Part shown: in pieces, positions 38,201-49,600 of the stretch
Layout of the letters: each line of letters starts with the position of its first letter
Position numbering within the stretch: position 1 is the stretch's first letter
DNA from: Lingula anatina
Lineage: Eukaryota; Brachiopoda; Lingulata; Lingulida; Lingulidae
Direction: 5' to 3'
Assembly (NCBI RefSeq): GCF_001039355.2
Contig: NW_019774069.1
Span: forward strand, 498,346 to 562,345
DNA length: 64,000 nucleotides
The notes under the pieces: generated by a model
The model's input: the letters and a program-made list of their open reading frames with translations, nothing else
What the model was told of the DNA's origin: nothing
The model's database searches: none
Program-made: the position numbers and the translations under genes

Positions 38201-41200
38201 CGGGAAGACCAAACCAAATGAGAATAGATCGATTAAAACCGCCATGGTTATCTTTTTAGTACAAATTGATCTTTTTCTACCTAGATAATATGACCCTTTA
38301 AATAGGCTATTACGGGTAGGATCAGATTCGACACCTTTTGATAAAACTTTTTGCTCAAATTACATAATAACTATGTTCCTCGTAATTACCATTATACAAA
38401 ATTATTAAACAATTTGCTGATTTTCCCTTGGGGTGCTCCACAGTGTGTGGTCTACAGAAATTTTAGTTAACAGACATACATGTACAGGTACCACCAACTT
38501 ACTCTCGGTGCACCGGTTTTTAAAAGGACTAAGGATAAAATATTCAGAGGAGTCTGAAAATGATTTGAATACAGATATAGCTTTTTAATAATTTTTTGAC
38601 ATTGCAAATAAAAAGTACTGGGGTATGCCTATCCTTAGCCATTAAAGCTGGTAGTACCCGGTACATGTAATTGATCTAATAGCTTTTTACGGACGCTTTG
38701 CCCACAACAAATGTGGTTGTAATTAGGCTACTGTCACAATTTTGAGCAAATAATAAAAAATTAATTAATTAGGATAAGTGTAAGGTCAAGCCTTAGACTG
38801 AAAAATGAGTAAGCGGCCGAATGAAACGCAACTGCCTCAGCTTAAAGCGATTTTCGTTTCAAGTTCTTTTGTCAAACGGACCTCAGGTTCGTAGGTTCAG
38901 TGGATTTTTATATGACAAGATTTAAGCGCGACGTAAAACGATGCTGCAATGTTAGAGAAAATTGTGGAATGTTTATGTGTACACCATCGCATCTTTAATA
39001 TGGTGCAATACAATATGCGTCTGCATTTCCTGAAACATTGAAAAATATCATGTCTGCAGTCAGCATAAAAAGCGTTGACTGAAGACATGAGTAAAAAAAG
39101 AAACCACATCAAAGCTCTTGATATAACATAAATGAAAATCGTGACAAAGGCACAAGAATGAAGAAAAACAGTAAGTACTGGCATAGCAAAAATAACCCAC
39201 GTTTTGTCTTGTATTTTCCTCAAAATCCAAGCAAATATAATACATGTACCTGATCCTTTATTTGTTTTCCTTTTTTTCGAGACATCAATTTCAATTAAAT
39301 ACATGTATTTTATTCTGATTTGTTTTTCTCTCTTTTTTTTCCGAGATATCAATTTCAATCATTTCTTTTTATCTGTTATAAATTATGGCTTGCACATAGG
39401 GGTTTGGAGTAGCACGGTACTTTATGAAGTGTAAGCAGTAAATAGCGTTTTGGCACCACTCACTTCGGGACACACAAGTACATACACTGTAGATCTCCAT
39501 GTTAAGTTAATATTTTCATTTTTACCCAAGGTAGACTTGACCGCTTCTATCCTCGTTTAACTCAAATTGCGTAAGACTGACTTCTTGGAGATGGTTTGTT
39601 TGGACAGCAGAATACACTGCCAACACAATGAGTGACAATATAAAGGTTTCTCAGCCCTTTACTCTCTGTAAAACTGGATTTGGTTGGGCAATGCGAATAT
39701 GGTAGTGCTCTGTCAGTTAGCCCTTAATCTTTATTGGACTGATATTGACTAAATTGATAGGAGGGGAAGAAATATAGTTTTTATAAGAAAACCATTAGAT
39801 ATATATACACATAATCCCATATGAAACCCTTGTTGATTTCCCTCATGGATGTCATTCATTGGGTGGTAATTGATTTAAATCCCCACCAAAAGTGAAACAT
39901 AATAAGTATATTTACAGCCGCATATTTGCAGGATATTCTACGGGTCTCTTCATACTTGGTTGTCAACCAATGATTGCAACGTGTCGTTCTATTTTTACTA
40001 AATACGCTACTCGTCGCGTGTTAAGCATAAGATGAATATGTGTGGAAAGGTCAGCACAATCCTACATGCAGAACAAACCACCGACCCGACAAACTCCCCC
40101 GGCCAATCTGCCACGGACAATTCTGCCCTGGACATCCCCTGAGGAATTCCCCCAAGATAATTTCCCCAATATACCACCGCACAAGAAATTGCGCTGTTTG
40201 TAAATTATCTTCTTTAAGAGAACCACATCCAGACTGTAAAAATCATTTCGTAATTCTGAGCATCCCCAAGACTGCGGTGATTTCTATATCCCAGCCTTAA
40301 TCATTTTATAAGATAATCTGTCTGCAATTGAGCACTTAACTTGGTTATTTAAATGGAACCGGAGATTACTGCCTAAAATTTAAGGACTGATCATCAAAGT
40401 TATTAGGCAATTGTCCATATGATTACAATGCGTGCTCCACTAGTGTATGATTTGATACATGTAGATTCTATTTCTTGTTCTTCACAATCACGCGACACAT
40501 TTCCAAAACTGACAACAGATGGTCATACGAAAAGGAAATTTTGAATTTCGCGTGAAGATGGCCCCAAAGTAGGTCAACAGTCAATCACGATGCCTTCAAA
40601 CTAGATCACAAAGTCGCCACCTGACCTTCTGATGGTATAATACCTCCTTCAGCCCATCGTGTAAAAGGGCGGAAAACAGTAGGCCTACACACACTGGACA
40701 ATAGAAATGTCACCCCCACTGAACCAATACTTTGGGGAAGATAAATGACGTGGAATGATATGCTCCTGGTATCATTTTATTAACATTAAATTTCACAAAA
40801 AGACCAACAATACAATTCCATGGTACAGCGGTTTTATACTCATTAGTTACATTATAAGTAGACCAGGCATTATAACTACTCAAGATCTACCTACTTTGAT
40901 AACTCTGATTCAGGGGGTGACACTTCTAATGTCCATTGTGTGCCTTCTCTTTATAACTTCTTGATGTACATTTCTGCCTTCTTTCAAATTTAAGTCATTT
41001 TTATATTTGAACGTAACCATGACACATGGGAACTGCTTGAACTATTCAAATTCCGTTGTTTTCGCCGACACAGTGGTCTAATCTGGCATTGCTAGGGCTT
41101 CATATAATAACATTCCCTTCCTCAGACAATCTGGCAGCTTTTTTTTCGATGGGCGAAAAATGTCCAGTGGCACAGCTGATCACGAAGAAAAAGCAAAAAT

Positions 41201-42610
41201 GACACACTTGACAAGACATCTTCACGAATTCATCACGAAAATGAACCTTACAGGGTTTTTCTGCATTTTTGACATGTCAAATTTTTATCAGCCCTCAAGA
41301 AGTTGTCGGAGAATAAGAATCTGCACCGGCTGTCATACGATGACTTAGGATGCCCTAATTAATGGCCTGGTATTTTTTTACAATCAGAGCCAAATTTAAA
41401 CATTCCCTTTATCGTGTTTCCATCTCGTGTCTATTTCGGCACAGTGTGAAACCAGTGGTAAGGTATATCACGTATAAAAACTTATCAGCACACTTTTTTG
41501 GTTCCTGGTCTACATGTAAAGGCAGTGGTATCGGCTATCATAGGTATGTTAGTACCATAGTTTGATATGTATACTGTGGCGCACAGTCCTTTGGCTCCTA
41601 GTTCAGTGATCTGGAAACGTGTAAAACTGTCCATTGGGCCGTTTTTCTCCAATATTGTCCTGAGAATAATGAAGAATTCAAGTTGAAAAATATAAGAAAA
41701 TGTCTCGTAACTGTCTCCCCCTCTGTCTTATCTTCCACATTGCTAAGTTTCCAGCAAAGCTGACTATGATGGACCTTTCAGGATGGCATCGTCGTGTGTA
41801 CTTGAATATGTTGAAAATTGTCTGCAGCGTACGTAGTCTAGCAAGGCGTGCACTATCGGCCTTAAATGTAAAGAATATTTACTAGCATTACGTATGATAT
41901 ACGATAGGCAGATAAAGGGGTAAAAAGTGTCGCAAAATGTTTCAATTGGGCCATTTCCCAAAAAATTCTTTGCTCAAAAGGAAAAAAATTCAACTGTCCC
42001 CCTTTCTTTTAATTTTCTGGATACACTATAGTGTTCGTACGTACGTAGACCTACATGTACGTTTGTCACATCAATCGTTATTATTACATTTGAATTTTGA
42101 ATTCACAACATTTAAAAGATTCCTCAAAGAGAAAACAAGGTTAATACAGGCATTTATATTCTTATGACGGGCATATATTCTTATGCCTCTTTGTTAATAC
42201 CATTACTTGACGCATGGCTATCAGACTAAAAATGCAGAACATACGAAAACTGCCTCTGGGTATTAGTAAATTAGATATTAGTAACTACCACTTACATCGA
42301 TCAAAGCCGGTGTGACAGGGATGGTAGTCCTAGGAATGGAAACCTGGGTTGCCATATGATAAGTACAGTTTGGGGTTAGCCCGAAATATCAAGGATAGTA
42401 TATGGGACGAATTTCACCTGGTTCTAAACAGACTAATATTCCAATCACACCGGCATAAAAATTAAAGGGTGAAAAATAAAAGAAGAAAAAGCAGCAAGTT
42501 GGCGCAACATATAACAGCATAACTGCATTTTACGTAATCGTCACCCACATTAAACCTGTCTCTTCCTTGTATAGCAAGCTGACGCCTGCGCATTGTTGTA
42601 GTTCTCATCG

Positions 42611-42667
42611 CACTTTTTCAGGTAATGAGTTTCATACGTCACTTTTTCCCGTAATGAGTTTCATAAG
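42611..42667. repeat. Two-copy 29-base tandem repeat
   Basis: CACTTTTTC, then a variable doublet, then GTAATGAGTTTCATA, present twice in a row. Confidence 0.85.
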
Positions 42668-43254
42668 TGCCTGTTTAAGAGATAGGTCCTATCTTACTCT
42701 ATAATTAATAGCATTCATTGAGGTTTCAAGAGACAGGCCCACTCTTGTGCGTGCCAATATGTGACAGGTTATTTGTTGCAATTGTCCGATGCCATTAAGT
42801 ACCTGACGCAGGACGCTTTGCGCAATAGTTATCAGCGACGATAAAGTGGGTGGACAAAACAAATCGTTCTGATACCATTTACACATGTCAAGAAAAGTAT
42901 TTCAGAAAACCATCACATGTGCTTTAGGTCCTATTTACCCTTTTTCAGTAATCAAAGGCCAAGTCATCAACGGATCAAATGCATGTATACAGGTACTTCC
43001 AGGCATAAGAACGGGTTATTGTATGAGCTTCCTCTCCTACCATTGAGCCTTGTGCCTTTATATATGTATATATGTAATTGCTTTCATTGCAAGTAGTACC
43101 ACTCGTTACATTTCTGTCTTGGTACCCAAGTGGTGTCTATTCGAGCCTTTTTTTCTTTTTTGGCTTGCTAATCAACGGGAAAAGAAAAGAGAGCAACACT
43201 TGCTATTCTTGCTGTGAAGCAATGTGTCCTAAAAGTCATTCACTGACCTGTCCA

Positions 43255-43260
43255 TTTATT
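43255..43260 (-). terminator. Candidate polyadenylation signal, receptor gene
   Basis: TTTATT reads AATAAA on the minus strand, about 85 bases after the tail-exon stop at 43344. A second AATAAA complement sits at 43324-43329, only 15 bases past the stop. Confidence 0.35.
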
Positions 43261-43343
43261 ACACTTAAAACAATGGCCTTCGAGAAAAATGTTTATATTG
43301 ACTTCCTCCTTTTAAGGGTTTCATTTATTCATAGTTTACCTGC

Positions 43344-43659
43344 TTAGACGCTAGAGCATTCATGTGGCGAAGCCCATGACAACTCGCTGCCGTTACAGTA
43401 ATATCTGACATAAACATCACACAGGCATCTTTGTTTTTCTTCGATGGTTTCGTTATATTCATTGTTACGAGCTGATAACGCAGTGTTTGCAGTGCTACTG
43501 CTGCAACTTCGATTTCTGGAGCAAGTTTTATCGCTGCTTGATTTAGAACGAGAACTGGTCGCGGAGCTGGAGTGGGAGTGCGACCGTGGCAGCATGCTGG
43601 CGTTTGATGTCGCCCGTCTCGATTGGGTAGGGAAGGGCTTCTGCACCGTGCGTGGGCGT
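43344..43659 (-). CDS. Receptor exon 4: serine-rich cytoplasmic tail (predicted)
   Basis: Acceptor TTTATTTATCTAG before ACGCCCACG begins with the single base needed after the phase-2 donor of exon 3. The joined text is HICRSQRRPRTVQKPF, a natural membrane-proximal basic segment. The 104 encoded residues are serine-rich (SHSHSSSATSSRSKSSS) and include the kinase-type site RRATS, as expected for a receptor tail phosphorylated for desensitisation. Serines use many different codons and the segment is GC-richer than its surroundings, both signs of coding. A second open frame on the same strand and one on the other strand overlap it; phase and composition favour this one. Confidence 0.65.
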
Positions 43660-46600
43660 CTAGATAAATAAAATGGAGTGACCTATGAGAATGCAAAATA
43701 GGCCCAATGTTCGTTGAGCAGCAGCGAAAAACAATGCTTCTTGTGCCTGACGCATACAGACGCTCTTTATAATTATGGATGGTTACTAGGTATATGAATT
43801 CCAGGAAAAAAACTTCAATAGGGATTTTAAACATGCGGGGACCATCAACATGCGTCACGTTAATAGAACAAACATCAGGTCCAGATAACGATATAGATTT
43901 GACAACAAGGAAAAAAGAAAAATAATAAACAACGAAAGTAGTAATTACAAATAGTTAAAGCAGGGCACTTTTCTGCCAGTGAACCTATTTGTCACTGTTT
44001 TTTTATGAACGAGTGCTTTTTATAATATCAGCCTTCTTAATCGCTAGGTCTCAGCATTGTGGTTATGAAGTTGTTGGGCCAAGGACCGACATGTATCATC
44101 CATTTAAGTTACATATGAAGCAAGTATAGATTCCCTCTACAGTAAATCACTACCATTAGTTTATTATTCGACTCAAACAAAGTAGGCCTACACAAGCCCA
44201 AGGATAAACCAAATTAATCACCTACACAGCAGAAAAAAAAAAAAAAAAAACTTAAAAGAGCACTTTTTCAAAGTTCTGGTTGTTAACATGACCTGTTTAT
44301 CTGTTTATCCGCCAATCCAGTTCGTAAATGTCTGCCAAATAACCTAGTAATGTGTGACCTATTACTCCTGCGCAAGCAATTGCATAATTATTCAAATTAC
44401 AGTTGACGGAAACGACCGATATATAGTAGGCCTACAGAAATAAAGTAGAAAAATAATTTTCAAATATAATTTTTTCGGAAAATGTGAAACGATAAACTTT
44501 GGTATTTTTAAGTTATACTATTTGAAAGTATATGGCGGGGATTTGGTCGGGTTTAGTGGCAATTCGAGAATGTCAATTCGCTTCAAATGCATCTTTATAG
44601 CATGGGGTGGCTCATGTTCCTGCAAATTTTATTAATTTTCTGTACAGTATTTCAATAAGCATAACGTAATGTTGTTTGTTCTGGCTTATTAGAACAGAAA
44701 ACTGCGACATATATTCTAATCATCTCTTTTTAGTATTGTGATATATTTCTTGGAATGGACGATTTTGGGTAATGGTCTCCTTAACCATCTCTTTAGACAA
44801 TCAATCACATTCATATCAAGCTTTCATTGTTGCGTATTACTTTTCCAAGAAAACATTCTGGGGCTTATCTACAGAGAGCGATAAAATGGAAACAAGCACG
44901 CAGGCGTGAACACGTCATTTCCATAAAAAGACGATCAATAAGCCCGAAGAGACTAAACTTATGTAGCGGAAGTATATCGAAACAAATTTTCGGCCCCTGT
45001 TTGACTCAAAACTATTCTCTATCCTGGAACATATTCGACTTCTTTCCACCCTAGGAAAGCCTTATCAATTTCGTTTACATATTTTTTTTTCTGAAACATT
45101 CGTCAGGAATAATGGATTGCCCTCTCAACCTTTCGAAAGCCTTAATCCTTGACATGCATAGTTTTTGTTAAATTGTTTTATTTCTTTATTTATGCAAACA
45201 GCACTGCTTCCAAAGATATCCCCTGTGCTCAGATATTAAGTAGGTTACATTTATGACGTATAGAGTTAGCTTACGTACCGTATTTTTACGTGTACATGCA
45301 CAAGACCTACTTACTAACTCTACTGAGATATAGAAATATATTCAGTGAAGCGGTAATTTTAAAGACTGATGCAATTCCGTTTCAACCACCAATACATTTG
45401 TCTAACAATAGTTTCATTTTGAAAAATCTTAACAACCATTTGAGCAAGAATCCTTTTGTCAGTAAAAAATAAGCATGGAAATCGCTATGATGATACAAGT
45501 AGTATGAATCACCAGGGAACTCGCGCTATCGCTTCTTCTGGGATTTTTCCGTATCATATTCAAAAGCAACCACCCAGTTGATTATTCGGTAACACACCTT
45601 CTCACTGTGTGGCCAGAAAGGCGAATCTAAATTTTCATATGTTTCAGATTGTAGTCTGAACGGGGTATTAAATATCTGTTATGAAAATCAGATAAAACAT
45701 ACTCTAACAGCTAACTGTTTGCTTTTATTAAAAGTGGGTTCGCAATCTGGTTCATGCTGACTCAAGAGGAAATACATGTAGGCCTAATCAGATTTAAGGA
45801 AGCACTTAGATCGATCAAGTAAAATTTCCCGCTAGACATTTCACACTGCAACCCCCAATCTCACCGCGGGATCGGACTAGATTCTGTTTAATAACGTTAA
45901 GTCCATATCTGCTATAATCAGCCCTGGAGCCATTGAACGTACGTCCTTGGTATAAAATCTCCCGTAGATTCATGCTAATACTGGTCCACCTGCTCCGAAA
46001 AACTAGGAGAAGAACAGCTAAGCCAATAGTCAAACTGAGTCAAACGTTGCGGGGAATCAAAAGCTAGGAATAAAATGATAATTAGTGCTTTGTATTTCTT
46101 TACTGTTAAGACACAATGTCAAACATATATTGGCAAATCACCTAGAACCGTACCGTGTGTGATACGCAACTATTATATAATTATATCCTTGTTCCAAGAA
46201 ACTGTTTCATATATATGTGTGTGTGTGTGTGTGTGTGGCAAGTTAAGCAGATATTGGTAGGCAGGAAAATGTGCCTTATGTATAACAACGCAGTCGGTTT
46301 CTGGATATTGAGTTCTAAAGTCGGTATTCAGAGCAGACTGGGTTGAGTAAAATTTCCGTTTTGCCAATGCCAAGTTGTTCCGCTGTAGTTGCCAAGCAAA
46401 ATATTGCATAATAACAATACAAGCTGTATCAGTACTCCCAAACAGCGTATCAAGCTTCGTTCTTAGTAGGAAATGACATACCCACGATCTTTCAGCGCAC
46501 TTAGAACGACTGCAGGGTGCTTTAAACAGAATTGTATTAACAACTAGATTTTGAATAGGGTCTCGTTAATATCGTCTGCCATTTCTCAGCAAGTGTTCCA

Positions 46601-49600
46601 CGTTATTTGTGATAAGACAAAGAGTGACTATGACCCGAACCGTAAAGGGGATCCCAACGCGTTTGAACCCCCCCTCCCCCACAGTCACAAAGTCTATATT
46701 CGGCTACACAGCCAAGTGGTTGTACAGCTTCTTGACAAGGCATAGGACAGCGATAACAAACAACCCGCAAAAAGTTGCAAAAAGGATGCAATGCACGTAA
46801 AGGCACACGTCATTCTGGCCAGTCATTTAGAACTGAACTTTTAAGTTAAAAAGGAAAAAGACGTCGAATCCAAGGGCAGGGACGGGCCGAGCAATAGTTC
46901 GCGAGAAGGGAAAATTGCCCTTCACCCCAGGAAAATTCATTTTGGCGGCTAAATCCCGTGGAGAGATCTTTAAAGGCAGTCGTAAAATGTGATATTCTAC
47001 AGTTTATCTACTGCCTGTCTGTTAACGGGCTGTCTCGAATCATTAATGAATAAATTCATGGTTTTGTTTACCTTCGGGTGTCGCATGGCGAAGCATTGCA
47101 AGATGAAAAGTTAAAGTTACTAAGGACCATAAAGGATAACTTTGCAGAAAACTTAGCCAAATTGAGGTTCGTTTAAGATGAAATAATGCATATAAATGTC
47201 GTAACGGATTTTAAAGAACCATCCCATCGGTCAGTGCCTTTTAAAATTTCGGTGTCTTTAAACAAATGCTCTAACAGTCGTTTTAATTTTTTTCTATTCA
47301 AAGCCATATTATATTTGGCTTAAACTTAACGACTGCAATTTATGAAATGCACAGTCAGGACCCTTATATTCATTATCTCAGTAATTGTCATTGTTTAGTT
47401 AAGTACTAGTAAAGATTCACTTAAGTATTTTCTTCAGTAGTGAACGTTAGCACTTGGTCTAATAACACAAGCAGGCCATATTTTATTCTAACATAGTGGA
47501 TAGTCTTTGAAAGCAGTTGCTGATTTTCGTTTCTGCCATTGAGTACTGTGGTAACTAACCCACGGATTTCCTGAGGTTTGACATATGCACAGACCCTTTA
47601 CTATAGAATTAAAGGGTCCAAAAAATTAACATCAAGAAGTAAAATATTTGCTTTGATAAAACATGCGAATGGTTATCATCCGAATAAAATGCATATCCAT
47701 TTTGGGAAACAACCATAAACACTGAAACACGATATATCTAGGACCTACGGCACATGCAGGAGTTGTTTGCATAGCATATATGCAGATGTGAAAGCGGAAA
47801 GGAAGAGTTTCTGCGAGAAGTAATAAGTCAAAACGCGCTGCACTTTCTTAGATGTCCAAGAATATGGAATATCAATGCAGTTACCGCTAGATGTCTTTAC
47901 CTAAAACATTTCTTGATTACTAAATACCTCTGGTATTTTAAGGCCGTTCATTTTAAACTACATGTTGCATTTTCCAAATAAATACATTTTTCACTTTGAA
48001 GCAAGTAAAAAAGATACGTTACGTGCTGGTATGAATATAGCCTACCAAAGTGAGCGAGAATTCGAAATCATTTTCATTTTCACCGAAGAAAGAAAGTAGA
48101 TTTCTGCTATTATCTAACTGATGATTTCTAATGAATTTTTGATTACTGTCTGTTAAACTGGGGTTTATATTTTCCAGAGCATTTCTAGTCTAAAGCAAAT
48201 CTTTTAAACGTATTTACTCACTGATTTAATTCGCCGTGACTAGCAGAACAAACACGGATGGTTAATGTATGGGTGTTTCACGTACTTGCAGATGCCATGC
48301 ACAGGGACGAGACTAAAGTGTCACACAGTCAGATTAAAACGGACCTTTGGGAAGGTAGGTGCCAGTAACAAATTTGACATGTCTCTGTGGGAGAAGACTG
48401 TATTCAGAAATACGGGGCATTCAGAATGAGAAGAGCCGAGTGCTAGCTGGTCCACGGCCTAAATATGGTGGACCTACATGAACGGAAGACCGCGTAATGG
48501 TCTCTCCGCCTCTCACACGCCTCGTCAATCGACCGGTCGAATTGAGCCGAGATTTAATTACTGTGCCCCTGCAGGGACGATACGTGGGGAGGCGTGAAAG
48601 AGGCGGAGAGACCATTACAGGATTAAGCGGTCTTCCTTTCATGTAGGTCCGCCATATGTCGGCCGTGGACCAGCTAGCACTCGGCTCTTCTCTTTCTGAA
48701 TGGCCCCATAGTGTACCTTTGACTGCGACATATGTGGAAGGCTCCGTATATCATCGGGTTCACCATGGAGTTCGCCATACCGAAGAAGAAGACCCAGGTT
48801 CCGACGGTATTACTGTCGTTATCCTGTGAACTTTGTGTATTGAAGGTATGCCATAGCCAAAATATGTAATATGGACTCCAGCAGACTATGAAGGCTACCA
48901 CAATTATGGTGGTCATGATAAGTGACTTTGTCTTGGCTTTTCGAAGCAACTGACTCCTTACGTGTCCACGTGATACATCAGACGATTCTTCTGAAAAGGG
49001 GTGCATAATTCCTAAGCACAATAGAAATTTAAATTCTACGGGACCGTTCAGAAAGAGATACATGTATGCAATGCGCACTAATTTCCACGGGGAGTCTTGC
49101 TGAATGCTATCAGATTAACTTATTAACATGCCTTTTCTTGTTTCTAACGTAATCGTATAATCAGCTTCTCTGCATTCTACTCAACGTCAGGAGGAGGTGT
49201 GTTAGTCTGTTAAACATGTTGGATTCAGCGAGAGTACCCGTGGAGTTAGGGCGTATTAGCTAGATCGATATAACTCATTATTAGAGAGCTTTCGCAACTG
49301 CACGTTTAGGCGACCGACTACATTTAGCTATCCGTAACCGTAAAGTGACCAACGTTTATTTTTTCGTGATTTCGCAGAAAGACCCGGTTAGCCTTTACGG
49401 ATAGTCGAATTGTATAGTAGGCTGATACATGTTTCCCGTGCTGTAAGCAGAGACGTTAAATGAGGTCATACGACATTGGACAGGTTAGGTAATTTTTGCT
49501 GCACGCGGGTGATGAACGAATAGGCATGATAAACATCACAGGGGTAAACACACTTTAGACCACGGTGCAAGTGAAGAACAAAAGACTCGGACGTGGTGTA

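Larger units (their letters stand above)
35259..43343. other. Intergenic region, no gene recognised
   Basis: No exon was recognised. The 3' end of the receptor transcript (minus strand) enters at its right edge. Scattered degenerate C-rich minisatellite-like text occurs near 40075-40190. Confidence 0.45.

Noticed and set aside
38897-39358. 153-codon minus-strand frame
   Set aside because: AT-rich composition, no recognisable domain, no splice context; reads like a chance frame.
40075-40190. C-rich text with repeated GACAATTCTGCCC/GGAATTCCCCC-like words
   Set aside because: Too diverged to fix a period; perhaps an old minisatellite. The 86-codon frame over it is not protein-like.
43444-43671. 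Plus-strand 75-codon leucine/glutamate-rich frame
   Set aside because: Shadow of the serine-rich receptor tail exon on the other strand, whose phase matches the receptor.
43325-43858. Second minus-strand frame over the receptor tail exon, with a possible donor at AAGCAG then GTAAAC
   Set aside because: Does not match the phase-2 donor of exon 3 and extends without change through the acceptor; kept only as a weak alternative.
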